Assembly: GCA_006503475.1 (NCBI GenBank)
Contig: RSEH01000069.1
Location: forward strand, 1 to 64,000
Source of the DNA: Stentor roeselii
Taxonomy: Eukaryota > Ciliophora > Heterotrichea > Heterotrichida > Stentoridae
DNA length: 64,000 nt
Reading direction: 5' to 3'
Shown here: positions 1-10,703 of the stretch, piece by piece
How positions within the stretch are numbered: the first letter of the stretch is position 1
Layout: the number at the start of each line of letters is the position of its first letter
The notes under the pieces: model-generated
What the model saw: the letters and a program-made list of their open reading frames with translations, nothing else
What the model was told of the DNA's origin: nothing
Databases searched by the model: none
Made by a program: the position numbers and the translations under genes

Positions 1-3000
1 TTCATCCTAGGCTTGCTATTATTAGCTTCGAAAGTCATCGGAAACCTGTATTGTTCATCTTCGAGTTGTACGTCATGTACATCAGGTTACAACTTCAAAA
101 CAAAAAGTTGTCTGACAATCTGTCCATCAGGTTTCCAATTAAACGGAGGTAAATGTTTACAATCTCCAACCCAAGACCTATTCATCATAAATTTCAGCTC
201 AAATCGAAAATTTACTTCAGATTCCATAGGAACATTCACCCACCCAGAAAAAATTGAATTCAACTCTCAATCAAAACTGACTCCAACCCCAACAATCGAT
301 AGAGGATTTTATTTCTTTTCCAGTTCTTTGTTGGTCTCCAATACTTCCTGGATCTTGGCTCCAGACTTTTGTGTTCTTCTTCTTGTCAAAGTTTATAACC
401 CAGGAATAATCTTCCAAGTTTCAGATAATTCAACACTTTACTTTTCAGTCAGTTTCCAAAATATGTATGAGATTGAGTTCTTTTATACGAATGGAACTCA
501 TGACTTCACAAAAAAGCAAAATTTTGCGGAAGGTGCTTATTGGAGATCAGTTTTATTTATTATGGCTCAGTATATGGATTATATATTTATTCGCAGTTCT
601 TGGGGAGATACCGCATTAAATAATCAAGAGTTTAGAATGGACACGAATCAAGCGATGTTTAGTCTAGGGTCTCCTAATAACTCGAGTTTTGAAGGATTTT
701 TATATTATTTATGTGTGAAAAACAGTGTTGCATGTTTTTATAAAATCACTCCTGCTCATGAATGCAATCAAAGCTATTATGAGTCAAATGGAAAATGTTC
801 TAAATGTGAGGAGACATGCTCATCTTATCCTTTTTGCACACGTGCAGCATGTAATCTTTGCTACTCATCAAACTGCTCTGATTGTACTGGGTATCTTTAT
901 GAAGACTGCAACTTAATTCCCGAAACATCTGTTAATTTTGTCAAAAACTGTGAAACAGGCGATAAATTTGAATGCACTTTATGTTTGCCAGGTTTTGTGC
1001 TGACTCAAGGATTGTGTATAAATCCTCCTACTTCGTTTTCAACAATTATTTTAAAATTTGACAAATTCGATCAGTATAAAGGAGGATTCTTCCAAAGCGG
1101 AGCAAATGCTTCGACTTTTTCGCCATTCAACAATCCAGAGACTGATGACCCCATAGCTTTGCTTCAAAGAGGGCACCTTTTACATAATTTCAAATATATG
1201 ATCGCCAATAACATTTCATTGAATCATTCTTTTACTTTAACAACATGGGGATACTTCAAATCTGTCAGTATCATTTATTGCAACAAAATAAAATTAATGA
1301 GAGACTCAACTTCGGTTATAAAATTGTCTAATTATGAAAATTCATTTGATGTAATGGTTCATGGTGAATGCTTCAATGATACTTGGGTTTTCATTACCCT
1401 CACGGTTGAATATATTAATGGAATCACTCAGATAACAACAACTTGTGGAAATTATGTTTCGAGAACTGAAAGTTTTTCAGGTTATGCTTTTATTGATAGC
1501 CCAGGACCAATTAGTATCTCAAATTACCACAGTTATTACAATTTAATCTATAGGATGACTTTCTCTCAGTTTGCTTTTTATGATTTCACCGAACATCAGC
1601 TGATTTGCTCGGTTCTTGGAGCATTTGATTGTTTAGAAAGTATTACTATAAATATTGCAAAATTTCCTAATTCTTCTGTATATTTTGATTGCCATTCGCA
1701 GTGTGTTGGGTGTAGAAGTATAGGAACCTGCAATAAATGCAAAAGTTTGTTTTGCCCAATCTGTGACGATTTTAACAATGATTGTGTGGAAGATCCGAAT
1801 TTCAATCCTTGTCTTGATGGCTTTCATCTTTCTGATGATAATAAAACGTGTTGTAATACAAGATGTAGGATATGCTTTGGAAATAATGGTTATATGTGTT
1901 ATAAATGCTCTGATGGTTATGTATTAGTCGGAACTGTATGCACTTTTAACTGTCCTTCAAATTTCAAGTATAATGGAGCAGTTTGTACTTATGCAGCTCC
2001 TAATAACATTATTATGAACATTACATTCGATTCGTTGAAAAACAGTTTTAATGATTCCTATATGAACAGCTTTTTCTGTGGATCATCTGACAAATTTTAT
2101 CCTGATTTCGACTCTAACGATCCCATTCCAGCTTTATCCAGAGGTTTTTATTTTAATAAAGGGTCTTTTATCACAACCTCAAACATTTCGATTCCTAACA
2201 ACTTTACTATAGTCTTCTGGTTTCGACAGACTTTTCCTGGAATTTTGTTGAAAAAGGGTGAAATTGAAATGGATTCAAAAATTAATTTCAAATATTATAA
2301 CAAGAAATTTACTTTCGTTGAGATAAAAAATGAAACTTGGGTCTTTTTAACTTTCAGATGTCATTTTTATAATCCAAACTATGTTCTTTATATTTTTGAT
2401 TCTTTAGGACGGTCAACCCATTTTTATTTTAATACTATTTTTGATGATCCTTTTTCACCGATTTCTATTGGATCATCAAATGACGGGTTTATTGGTTTTA
2501 TATGGAGAGTTGCCATTTTTTATGGCTATTATTATCCGCTAACTAATCCAGTTACTTGCAGTATAAATATAACAAGCAACTGTCTTACTAACTGTTTGCC
2601 AAATCAATTTTATTTGAATAACTCTTGTGAATCGTGTAGTAGCACGTGCTCTTTCGGATGTGTGAGAAAAACTGACTGCAATTTATGTTTAGACCCCATT
2701 TGTAAAGAATGTGAGATTTTTAATAATAGCTGCAAGATTTGCTTACCTGATGCCTCAAAAACTTCAAATAACTCTTCGTGTAAATGCAATCAGAGACTAT
2801 ACTGGAATTCTTCAGAAGCCAAATGTTTACCGTGTAAAAATCACTGTTTCAACTGCTCTATCTTTGAAGTTTGCGAAACTTGTAATGAAAACTTTGAATT
2901 CAAAGGAAATGAATGTATCTGCAAATCAGGATTTTACTTGGATAACCAAACTTGTCTGAATTGTAATGAGTCATGCTTGGAGTGTGATGGTCCTTTAGAA

Positions 3001-5883
3001 ACAAACTGTACCTCTTGCCAGTCTTTGAAGCACTTAGAGAATAAAACTTGTGTTTGCAATAAAAGACTTTATTCATCAGGACTGGAGTGTTTAAACTGTT
3101 CTAAAAACTGTCTTGAATGTGAAAATTATCAGAATTGCAATGTTTGTGAGAATAATTTTATTGTTACTTCCGGTTTATGCTCATGTCCCAGTCACACTTA
3201 TTTATCAGTCAACACTTGCGAGACTTGCCATCCGTCTTGTTTGAACTGTTCAGGTCCATCAATGTTTGAATGCATTTCATGTGATAATAATTCATTTTTA
3301 TTATTAAACTCATGCATATGTCGTCCCAATTACTACTCAGAAGATTTTAAATGTCTTTACTGCGACCCTGAACAACATTTAATCGTGAAAAATAGTCTCT
3401 GTGAATGTGAAACCTTTTACTATTGGAACGGTTCACACTGTGATAAGTGCCACAATACATGTAAAACTTGTAAAAATTCATTTAAAGAGACTTGTATTAT
3501 TTGCAGTGATGAGCTGACTTTCACTGGAAGTCTTTGTTTGTGTGAAAAGAGTAAATACTGGAATGGAAGTGCTTGTCTTTCATGTGATACTGGGCTGCAT
3601 TTAAGGGCAGACAAATATGAGTGTGTATGTGAAGATGGCTTTTTTATGGATGGTGATCTTTGTAGGCCTTGCGATCTGATGTGCTTGACTTGCTTCGGAG
3701 GTGCGCGAAACAACTGATTGACTTGTAATGAAAGTTATCCTCATTTAAAAGATTCTCAGTGCTTATGCAATGAAGGATTTTACATGAGCTCCTTGTATTG
3801 TTTGCCTTGCAATCCAAATTGTGAGAATTGCAGTGGACCTCTTTTGGAAGACTGCCTTTTTTGTGATGAAATTAATTGTCGTAAATGTGATGATGGATAT
3901 CTAATGAAAGAAGGAAAATGCTCTTCAATTTGTGGTTCTAATGAAACAATAATCGATGGAAAATGTGTGTCATGTGGAACAAATTGTTTATTCTGCACTA
4001 AAAACTTAGTAGATTTAGAATGTCTCAAATGTGATGATTCATACGAAATCATAAAAGGAAGATGCTTTCCAAGATGTGCTTCACATGAAATATTAATCAA
4101 TGGTGATTGTGTATCTTGTCAAGTAAATTGCTTAGTTTGTAACAAAACTTCTGAGACTCTAGGATGTCTTGAATGTCACGACGGATACGAAATCATAGAA
4201 GATAAATGCTTGCAAAGATGTACTTCTCATGAAATACTAATTAAAGGTCAATGTGTATCTTGTCCGAAAAATTGTTTAGTATGTAACAAGAACTCAAATA
4301 CTTTAGAATGTCTTGAATGCCACGATGGATACGAAATTATTCAAGGAAAATGCTTAATTAAATGTGGCTTTCACGAAATTTTAAAAAATTCATCATGTGA
4401 ATGCTCTGAAGGGTACTTCAGGATCTCAGGGATTTGCTCTAGACAATATTTCTACCTAATTCCAACGATTAATAAGGAAAATGTTCTATTCTTGAATTTT
4501 TCTGAAGAACTTCAGACCTCTCTGTCTGCATCTGATTTAGTCTTCGACTCACCAGTACCTATTTTTCCATTCAAGCTCACAGAAATGAATCCTAAACTTT
4601 ACAATGTGACATTCACTTTCAGTCAATCAATCTCAAATGGAACAATTCTTGATTTTATTATCAACAAAGAAATATTGAGTTCGAAAAACTCTCTTTTGAA
4701 CCAGAGCAACTACTTTTTATTCTTTGATGACTTTGAATATATTCCAGAAAGTTTCAAAATAGTCTTGAAAGTTTTAGATGATTACAGCAGCACCTCAAAT
4801 GTTATTTCATTTTCTTTTGCTGTTTTAGCGAATCCATCTGCTGCATGGGTACTTCTCAACACTATTAACATCATATTTTTTATCCCTTTAGGTCAGAGCA
4901 AATTAACTCCAGTTTCTATCAAGTTTTGCAAAGCGATTGGAAAAAGTGATTCACCGTTAAATTTAATGAAGTTGATTTGGAATCATAAAAGCATGGCTCT
5001 CCCTTCGAAAAATACTGAAAAAATAGGCATCAAGTCGACTTTGGTTTTGATTAATCTTGGCATGAATATTACGATTATAGCAGGGTTGCTTTTTATTTAT
5101 CCTTTTGTTGTTTTGATTTCCAGGATAAATCTTGGGGCTTTAGGGCAAAAAGTTAAGGAGTTCAAAGATTCCTACAGTTTTAACTTATTCATTAGAATCT
5201 GGCTCCAAAGCCACTTGCTTATAGGTATATATGCTTTTATCTGTTTTGATTCGGTAATTATTATGCAGAATATTGAGATTTTAGGTTTTGATTCAATTTT
5301 TAATAAAATTATATCAGCTTTTTTATTGGTGAGTTATAATCAGATCCTGTTTTTATCTTCTCCAGCCATCATTTTTTTCAATCTTTGGGTCAATTTTGAA
5401 AAAATCAAAACCAATGACTCGAAATATACACTCAAATTCGGATGCCTGTTTCAAGAATTGCACTGTGATAAGGGATTTATTCCAATATTATACTATGCAT
5501 TGTTGGGAATCAGATTTGTGATATTTACAATGGTGCAAGTTTACCCAAATGATCATCATTTTATCAAAGGCACTTTCAACTTCCTAGGAACTTTTTCATT
5601 GGTGATTTATCTGATCCATTATAAACCTTTTAAAGTTAAACTGATATTGATAGCAAATATTTTAACAGAATCGCTTATTTCTTTTATTTATCTTCTTATT
5701 TTAGCAAGAGGATTTTTAGGGTTCCTGAAACATGATGAATATTTTGATATATGTTTCATTAGTGTGCTCTTATTTGGGCTTTTATTTCAGTATGTTATTA
5801 GTGTTTTATTATTCATTCAAAAAATATATACAATTATAAGAAAACTAAAGGAAAGATCACACCAGATTGAGTTAAACACTTAA
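1..5883 (+). CDS. Giant cysteine-rich multi-pass surface protein (5' partial, one in-frame TGA)
   Basis: The reading frame is open from the first base of the window (FILGLLLLASKVIG, the end of a signal peptide), so the start codon lies just upstream. About 1,960 codons follow. The ectodomain alternates three LamG-like beta-sandwich segments (about residues 50-240, 340-540 and 660-850) with Cys-rich furin/EGF-like blocks, then a long run of C-x2-C-x2-C units to about residue 1480. About eight hydrophobic helices occupy the last 350 residues, followed by a short basic tail. This is the plan of the large Cys-rich surface proteins expanded in ciliates; the ligand is unknown. One in-frame TGA (3715-3717) falls where the repeat calls for Cys. 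No GT-AG intron removes it, so it is readthrough, a nonsense mutation or a sequence error. Ends with TAA. Confidence 0.8.
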
Positions 5884-7020
5884 ATAGAATAGTTAGATTA
5901 AATTATAAAAATATGATTAAATACTGTTTAAAATTATAATTGACTTTATTTCGTTCACAATTTTTTTATTCATTTAGTTTAATGTTTTTTACGAGTGAAA
6001 TTGAATCACCTGAATAGTTAATATCTAATTATCGTTTGGGCTTATTCAGAAAATTCAATTAACTTCTAAGAAATTATAGCTTTTTAAATTATATTTTCAT
6101 TTTGGTAAGAAATCTTAGTAAATTTTAATGAGTAAACTCTGTTTAGCAGTATGAAAATGATACTTCATCTTTTCTATAGTAGTTAAAAATAAATTAGTAT
6201 ACTATTTATATTGAATATTTGATTCAATAAATTGTCCATTATTAATTATTTTCATAACTTAATCCTTTAAATAAATATTAGAAGTAATTCTTAGATTGAA
6301 GAATCTAATAGATAATTTAATTTTATTTACAATTTTTTTAAGTTTTTGATTAAAAATATATCTAATAACTAATTAATACTGAACATTTTCGAGATTATTG
6401 ATTAAACAATGATATGTCTGTTTACTTAAAAAAATATTCTTGCAGCTTTTTCAATAATTAAATAAATGAATAGATTAATACGTTGGAGATATTAGTGAAT
6501 CTTTATTCAAGGCTCGGACCGTTAATTTGTTGGCTCACTCATGTATGTTTTTCTTCATCTTAATTTTAAAGTTTTTATGAAAAGAAGTAATTTGAATTTT
6601 CAATTAATTAATATGTAGAAAGAATAAGAGCTAATTATAATAAAAAATTAGGGTTTTATATAATGAAGATTGATATTTCAATAGATGTTTAAATCTCTCT
6701 GAAGATGCTTTTGTTCAGATTTTTAGTTTGAATAAAATCTCTTTGATATGTGAGTGCAGTGTAAAATTGAGTTAGGTACTGATTTTGATCCAAATAATTA
6801 ATATTATAAATTATCCAAAAATATTAGCAGGTTTTCATTTATCTATAAATTTGCAAATCGATTAAAAGAATACTTTATGTAAAATTATATGTTATTTTAA
6901 AAAATTTATTTGTCTGATGTGATCTGATGAAATATGAATTAGTTCTAATATATCCTGTTCGAGTATAAAATATGGAAAATTTTCAAATTGAGTCTAATAT
7001 ATCCTATTATACAATAAAAT
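5884..7020. other. Gene-free AT-rich stretch
   Basis: No credible reading frame or structured RNA was recognised here. A patch of higher GC content around 6480-6560 stands out from very AT-rich surroundings but matches nothing I know. The right end holds an imperfect 49-bp tandem duplication that covers the start of the next gene. Confidence 0.5.
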
Positions 7021-7040
7021 ATGGAAAATTTTCAAATTGA
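6944..7040. repeat. Imperfect 49-bp tandem duplication over a start codon
   Basis: Copy one begins at 6944 and copy two at 6993. Both contain TCTAATATATCCT, then a TAAAATATGG block and the same first coding bases (GAAAATTTTCAAATTGA). The first ATG (6972) runs out of frame into an early stop. The second (7021) opens the RING-bearing frame. Confidence 0.75.
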
Positions 7041-7897
7041 TTCCCTCAAAACGAGTGAAAAAAATACATGCACTATGTGCTTTGAGTCTTCATATGAATT
7101 AGCCTCATTACCAAACTGTAATCATTTAATTTGTAAGACATGCTTCGAAAATCATGTAGAGCCTAAAATTTTTAAAGATAAAGCTTTGTTCATTGGATGT
7201 CCAAGTCAGGGTTGCTTATCTGCATATCCTTCAAAATTGATTTCTAGTATCTTCCCTAAATCTCCAAAAAAGAAAATGATTCCATAGAAAATCAAAAAAT
7301 TACGAATTACGAAAAATGCATAATAAAAAACTGCCCGCAATGTAAAATTTTATCGAAATACTTGATGTAAACCGTAAAATTTACTGCAAAAATTGCAATC
7401 TGGAATTTTGCTCGATTTGTGGAAAATCAGGAAAACATAATTTTTGGAATTGCTTCAAAAACTCGAAGAATAACACATATTACATTTTTCTTGCTGTTTT
7501 TGTAATGTTTTATCCTATCAGTTCTTTATTTAGTGTAATTTTTTGGTTTTATTTTGAAGGAAATAATTCCAATTTATACAAAAATCCTGAACAGGCGAAA
7601 AAAAATTTTTTAAATTTTTTTATTTTTGTGATCTTGATGATTTGATCACTTCTATTATACTGTATCATAATATTATTTATTCCGATAGGTATTATAGTTT
7701 ATATTATTATTGTTAGTCATGAACGAATCTTAGAATATAGCAAGGATCTTGAGATAGTTTCTGTAATTTTAACAATTATTTTGGTGTTGCCAATTTTGGG
7801 GTTTGGAGTATTGCTTTTTTGCTTTGTTTTATGTTTTTTCGCCTTTTATTGGGATGGCTTTATTAATATTCAAGCTCATAATAATGCGCAAGCATAA
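7021..7897 (+). pseudogene. Decayed RBR-type (RING-IBR) membrane E3-like gene
   Basis: From ATG 7021 the first 88 codons encode a RING1 of RBR type (CTMC ... CNHLICKTC ... CP...C), ending at TAG 7285-7287. Downstream an IBR-like motif survives, split between the two other frames: NCPQCK near 7335, then YCKNCNLEFCSICG near 7390. Hydrophobic segments typical of RBR membrane anchors follow and end at TAA 7895-7897, with an in-frame TGA at about 7642. No 15-nt GT-AG intron restores the frame. I see neither the RING2 with the catalytic Cys nor a full IBR. I read this as a truncated, frameshifted relict of a host gene; several unusual introns are a less likely alternative. Confidence 0.6.
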
Positions 7898-8282
7898 AAG
7901 TTTAGTTGACAACTAGTAGTTAGATTTAATAAGATAAAATTCTGTAATTTTAATAGATAATTTGAACGGAATAATCAAGTATTATTGCCTTTGTAATGCA
8001 TTTTGAATATTTGATTAAGATTCATAATTTCAATAAATACCAAGCTAATTCTTAATGCTTATTTTGGCTTCTAGTTTCTTTCTAAAATTTATGCTTATAA
8101 TTTGAATATATGAACATTTAATGTAAGTGTCTATGCTTATATTATCTAAAGATTATTCACTTTTGCTTCTCTTAATAAATATATCAAATTATATTTTTTA
8201 CTGATATCCGAATCTTCAAACTTAGCTAACATCTGCTATATATAAAAATTCCTCAGAATTATAACCTAAATTATTCCCAATA
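7898..8282. other. AT-rich spacer
   Basis: This 385-bp stretch separates the RBR relict from the small secreted protein. I see nothing in it beyond AT-rich sequence. Confidence 0.5.
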
Positions 8283-8684
8283 ATGAAAAAAATACTTATT
8301 ATTTCCTTAGGACTAATACTTGTCTCAAGTCTTTCAGCCCAAGCAGGGCAATCATGCGATTCAGCAAGTAAATTCTTAATCGATACCTTCGATGTAAACC
8401 CTTGGCCAATTCCAAGAGCAACCCAATATTCAATCAAGATCAACGGCGTCTTTCTATCAAAAGAGTACATCGGCGAAATCTACATCGGGACAAAACGTGA
8501 TTCAAGTGAATGGCACTACACTTATCAAGTCGTAAAGCAAGAATTTTCTAAAGGTTCATCAGGGAACTTCACAGTTTCAGAAGAAAGTCCATCAATCAAT
8601 GGAAACTATACTCAACAACTGACATTTCATCGTAGAGATTTTGGGTATGTTGCTTGTTGGCAGTATGAATTCATCATTCGTTAA
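8283..8684 (+). CDS. Small secreted protein, ML (MD-2-related lipid-recognition)-like
   Basis: 133 residues with a clear signal peptide (MKKILIISLGLILVSSLSAQA). The mature part starts with a Cys, has a PWPIP motif about 20 residues later and ends with a second Cys in VACWQYEF. An N-terminal Cys, a Pro-rich turn, alternating beta strands and a late Cys fit the ML fold, which binds lipids in the lumen or outside the cell. The match is by pattern only and the family is very divergent, so function is tentative. It is an isolated gene; its TAA stop lies 28 bp from the convergent neighbour's stop. Confidence 0.6.
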   Translation: MKKILIISLGLILVSSLSAQAGQSCDSASKFLIDTFDVNPWPIPRATQYSIKINGVFLSKEYIGEIYIGTKRDSSEWHYTYQVVKQEFSKGSSGNFTVSEESPSINGNYTQQLTFHRRDFGYVACWQYEFIIR

Positions 8685-8712
8685 GCTTTATTATATTAAA
8701 CTTCTTCTTTAA

Positions 8713-10674
8713 CTATGTATAACTTAAATTCAAAAAAGACCTTTCATAGTAAGATAAGACGTTAAAAGCGTACCTTTTCTTACTTTCAAATAATTCAGTT
8801 ATCAACTGAATAAAAGACAGTCCTTGCAAATACTGCGACTCCTGACTCTCAATATTTTTCTTCCAGAATTCAAAACAAACCGAAATCCTGAACTTGATAT
8901 CTTTCCCAACATTCCTAACAATCTTAGAAACACTTGTAAACTTAATCAGGAACTCTTGATAAACAATGCTCAAAATATTGAAACCGAACTGAATTCTCTT
9001 CACTCTAACCACCTTAACAGCTCTTTTCAAAGAATGACCAATTGCAAAAGCAGCAGCTTTCAAGACTCTCTTTCTAACCTCGAGATTTTTAATAGACTGA
9101 AAAGCGTGAAAGACTTTTTTTCTACCGAGATTGAAAATTTTCTGCAAAACCTGAAAATTTTTCAAGTTTTTCTTCATTCTTTCAACATTTTTCAAAATCA
9201 TAAACTTTTTAGCAACTCCAATCAAACACTTATTCCTATAAATGAAATCCAGGCCCTTAAGAATCCTGGGCAAGTTTTTCATTCTTTTAATGACATTTAA
9301 AAGATGTTTGAGTCGAAAGCAGGCATTTTTCATAATTTTTTTCAAGATTTTCTCAACATTTTCATTGTATAACGCGAAGGAAAAAATGTGAAAAGCATGA
9401 CTTTTTAAGTTATTTTCAATGATAAAGCTCATCATTCCCAAAGGTTTCTGCATCGGCCTGTGACTCGAAAGGTTTTTGCCGAACTGAAACTTATTCGGTT
9501 TGATCAACTTGCTATCTGACAAAGAATCTGATAACTCATAAGCAGGTTTCAAGACTAAAGTCTTGTTCGCAAAGCGAGTCTTGAAAACTCTTTCAGTGTT
9601 TTGTCTATCTTCGTTTGAAATGATCGAACTCAAAGTCAGTTCTTTGCTTTGCTTGTCGACTGAGTTCTGGAATCGGTTTGTGAAGCTGTTGTCTGTTGCC
9701 TCGAAAAGCACTTCTGACTGGTCGACTGAGGAAAAGTCGATGATTTCGCTTTTTTGAGAAAGGTTTCGCAGGTCTAGTTTTAATGGAAGTTCCCAGGTCC
9801 TTTTGTGGTACGCGTCACGTTTCATGAGTCTTTTCATAATTTGCCTCCGGTAAACAAGGGTTAAAATTTTTATCATTTTTTCAATTGATTCTTGCTGTTC
9901 TTTTGTTTTTTTACTGTTTTCTGCTATTTTTAAACTTTTCTCTTCTTTTCTGAGTTGTTTAGAGAAATCTTGCATGTCTTTTTTGCTAGTTTCCACATTT
10001 TTTTCTAGTAATACTTTAGCCCTGTTTAAACTTTGAAGATCTTTATCAAAAAAATCAGGAATATTGCGACCTGCTTGAAAATGATGATTTTTTAACCCTT
10101 CCTCCTTTTTCAATATTTTTTGATTGTTGAGACATTTCCTTGAAATCTGAATAATGACAAATCTTTTAATCTCTTCAATCCTTTTCCTAAAAACCTCAAA
10201 AATAATCGTGAGTCCTTCTCCAACTCGATTCATTCCTCCAAAGTTAATTTTTGGATGATTGTTAAAACTAGGTGAAAGATAAAACTCTTTCTCTTCAAAG
10301 ACCTTTTCTTTCGCCAACCGTGTTTTAAGCGGCGATACAAAACTTTTGGTAAAACTGATTTCTAAAGTTCCTCGAATAGTCAAATTATTCTCAAACAGCC
10401 GAAACATCCTTTTTTTGAACTTCTGCAAAGTGTCGACCATCAGAGAAGCCGCGTCTTTTTTGTAAGCCATGATCGGCGGCGGTCTGAACGTCTGCAAAAA
10501 AATTTCTTGTTGACGGCGAGACTTACTTGCGAAACTTTCCAATTTATTGATAGGCGAAACAGTTCTCAAAGGACTTTTGCTACTTTCCTGCAATAAAGAA
10601 ATAGGCGACTTGCTTCTGGTTCTTTTGTCCTGTCGAAATCTGGAAATCGCGAAAAGAATTTCATCAACTTTCAT
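8713..10674 (-). CDS. Large basic helical/coiled-coil protein of unknown function
   Basis: 653 residues, strongly basic. The N-terminus is rich in Ser-Pro (SKSPISLL, SKSPLRTVSP). A coiled coil at about 215-280 is followed by a disordered linker. The C-terminal 230 residues are amphipathic helices with regularly spaced aromatics (FRLKHLL, FHAFQSIK, FNILSIVY, FEFWKKN), reminiscent of Sfi1-type centrin-binding repeats, although no repeat period is clear. A cytoskeletal or basal-body role is only a guess. The start (ATG 10674, preceded by TTTAA) lies 29 bp from the divergent RNA polymerase gene, implying a shared promoter. Stop is TAG. Confidence 0.7.
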   Translation of the reverse strand: MKVDEILFAISRFRQDKRTRSKSPISLLQESSKSPLRTVSPINKLESFASKSRRQQEIFLQTFRPPPIMAYKKDAASLMVDTLQKFKKRMFRLFENNLTIRGTLEISFTKSFVSPLKTRLAKEKVFEEKEFYLSPSFNNHPKINFGGMNRVGEGLTIIFEVFRKRIEEIKRFVIIQISRKCLNNQKILKKEEGLKNHHFQAGRNIPDFFDKDLQSLNRAKVLLEKNVETSKKDMQDFSKQLRKEEKSLKIAENSKKTKEQQESIEKMIKILTLVYRRQIMKRLMKRDAYHKRTWELPLKLDLRNLSQKSEIIDFSSVDQSEVLFEATDNSFTNRFQNSVDKQSKELTLSSIISNEDRQNTERVFKTRFANKTLVLKPAYELSDSLSDSKLIKPNKFQFGKNLSSHRPMQKPLGMMSFIIENNLKSHAFHIFSFALYNENVEKILKKIMKNACFRLKHLLNVIKRMKNLPRILKGLDFIYRNKCLIGVAKKFMILKNVERMKKNLKNFQVLQKIFNLGRKKVFHAFQSIKNLEVRKRVLKAAAFAIGHSLKRAVKVVRVKRIQFGFNILSIVYQEFLIKFTSVSKIVRNVGKDIKFRISVCFEFWKKNIESQESQYLQGLSFIQLITELFESKKRYAFNVLSYYERSFLNLSYT

Positions 10675-10703
10675 TTAAATCTAATAAGAAAGCTTTATAA
10701 TCC

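Noticed and set aside
3715-3717. General reassignment of TGA to Trp
   Set aside because: About 45 conserved genes use TGG only, and the GTPase CaaX box ends exactly at TGA. The one clear in-frame TGA is at a Cys position.
7285-7330. 41-nt intron GTATCTTCC...CCATAG in the RBR-like gene
   Set aside because: Its size does not match other introns, and further frame breaks downstream would remain unexplained.
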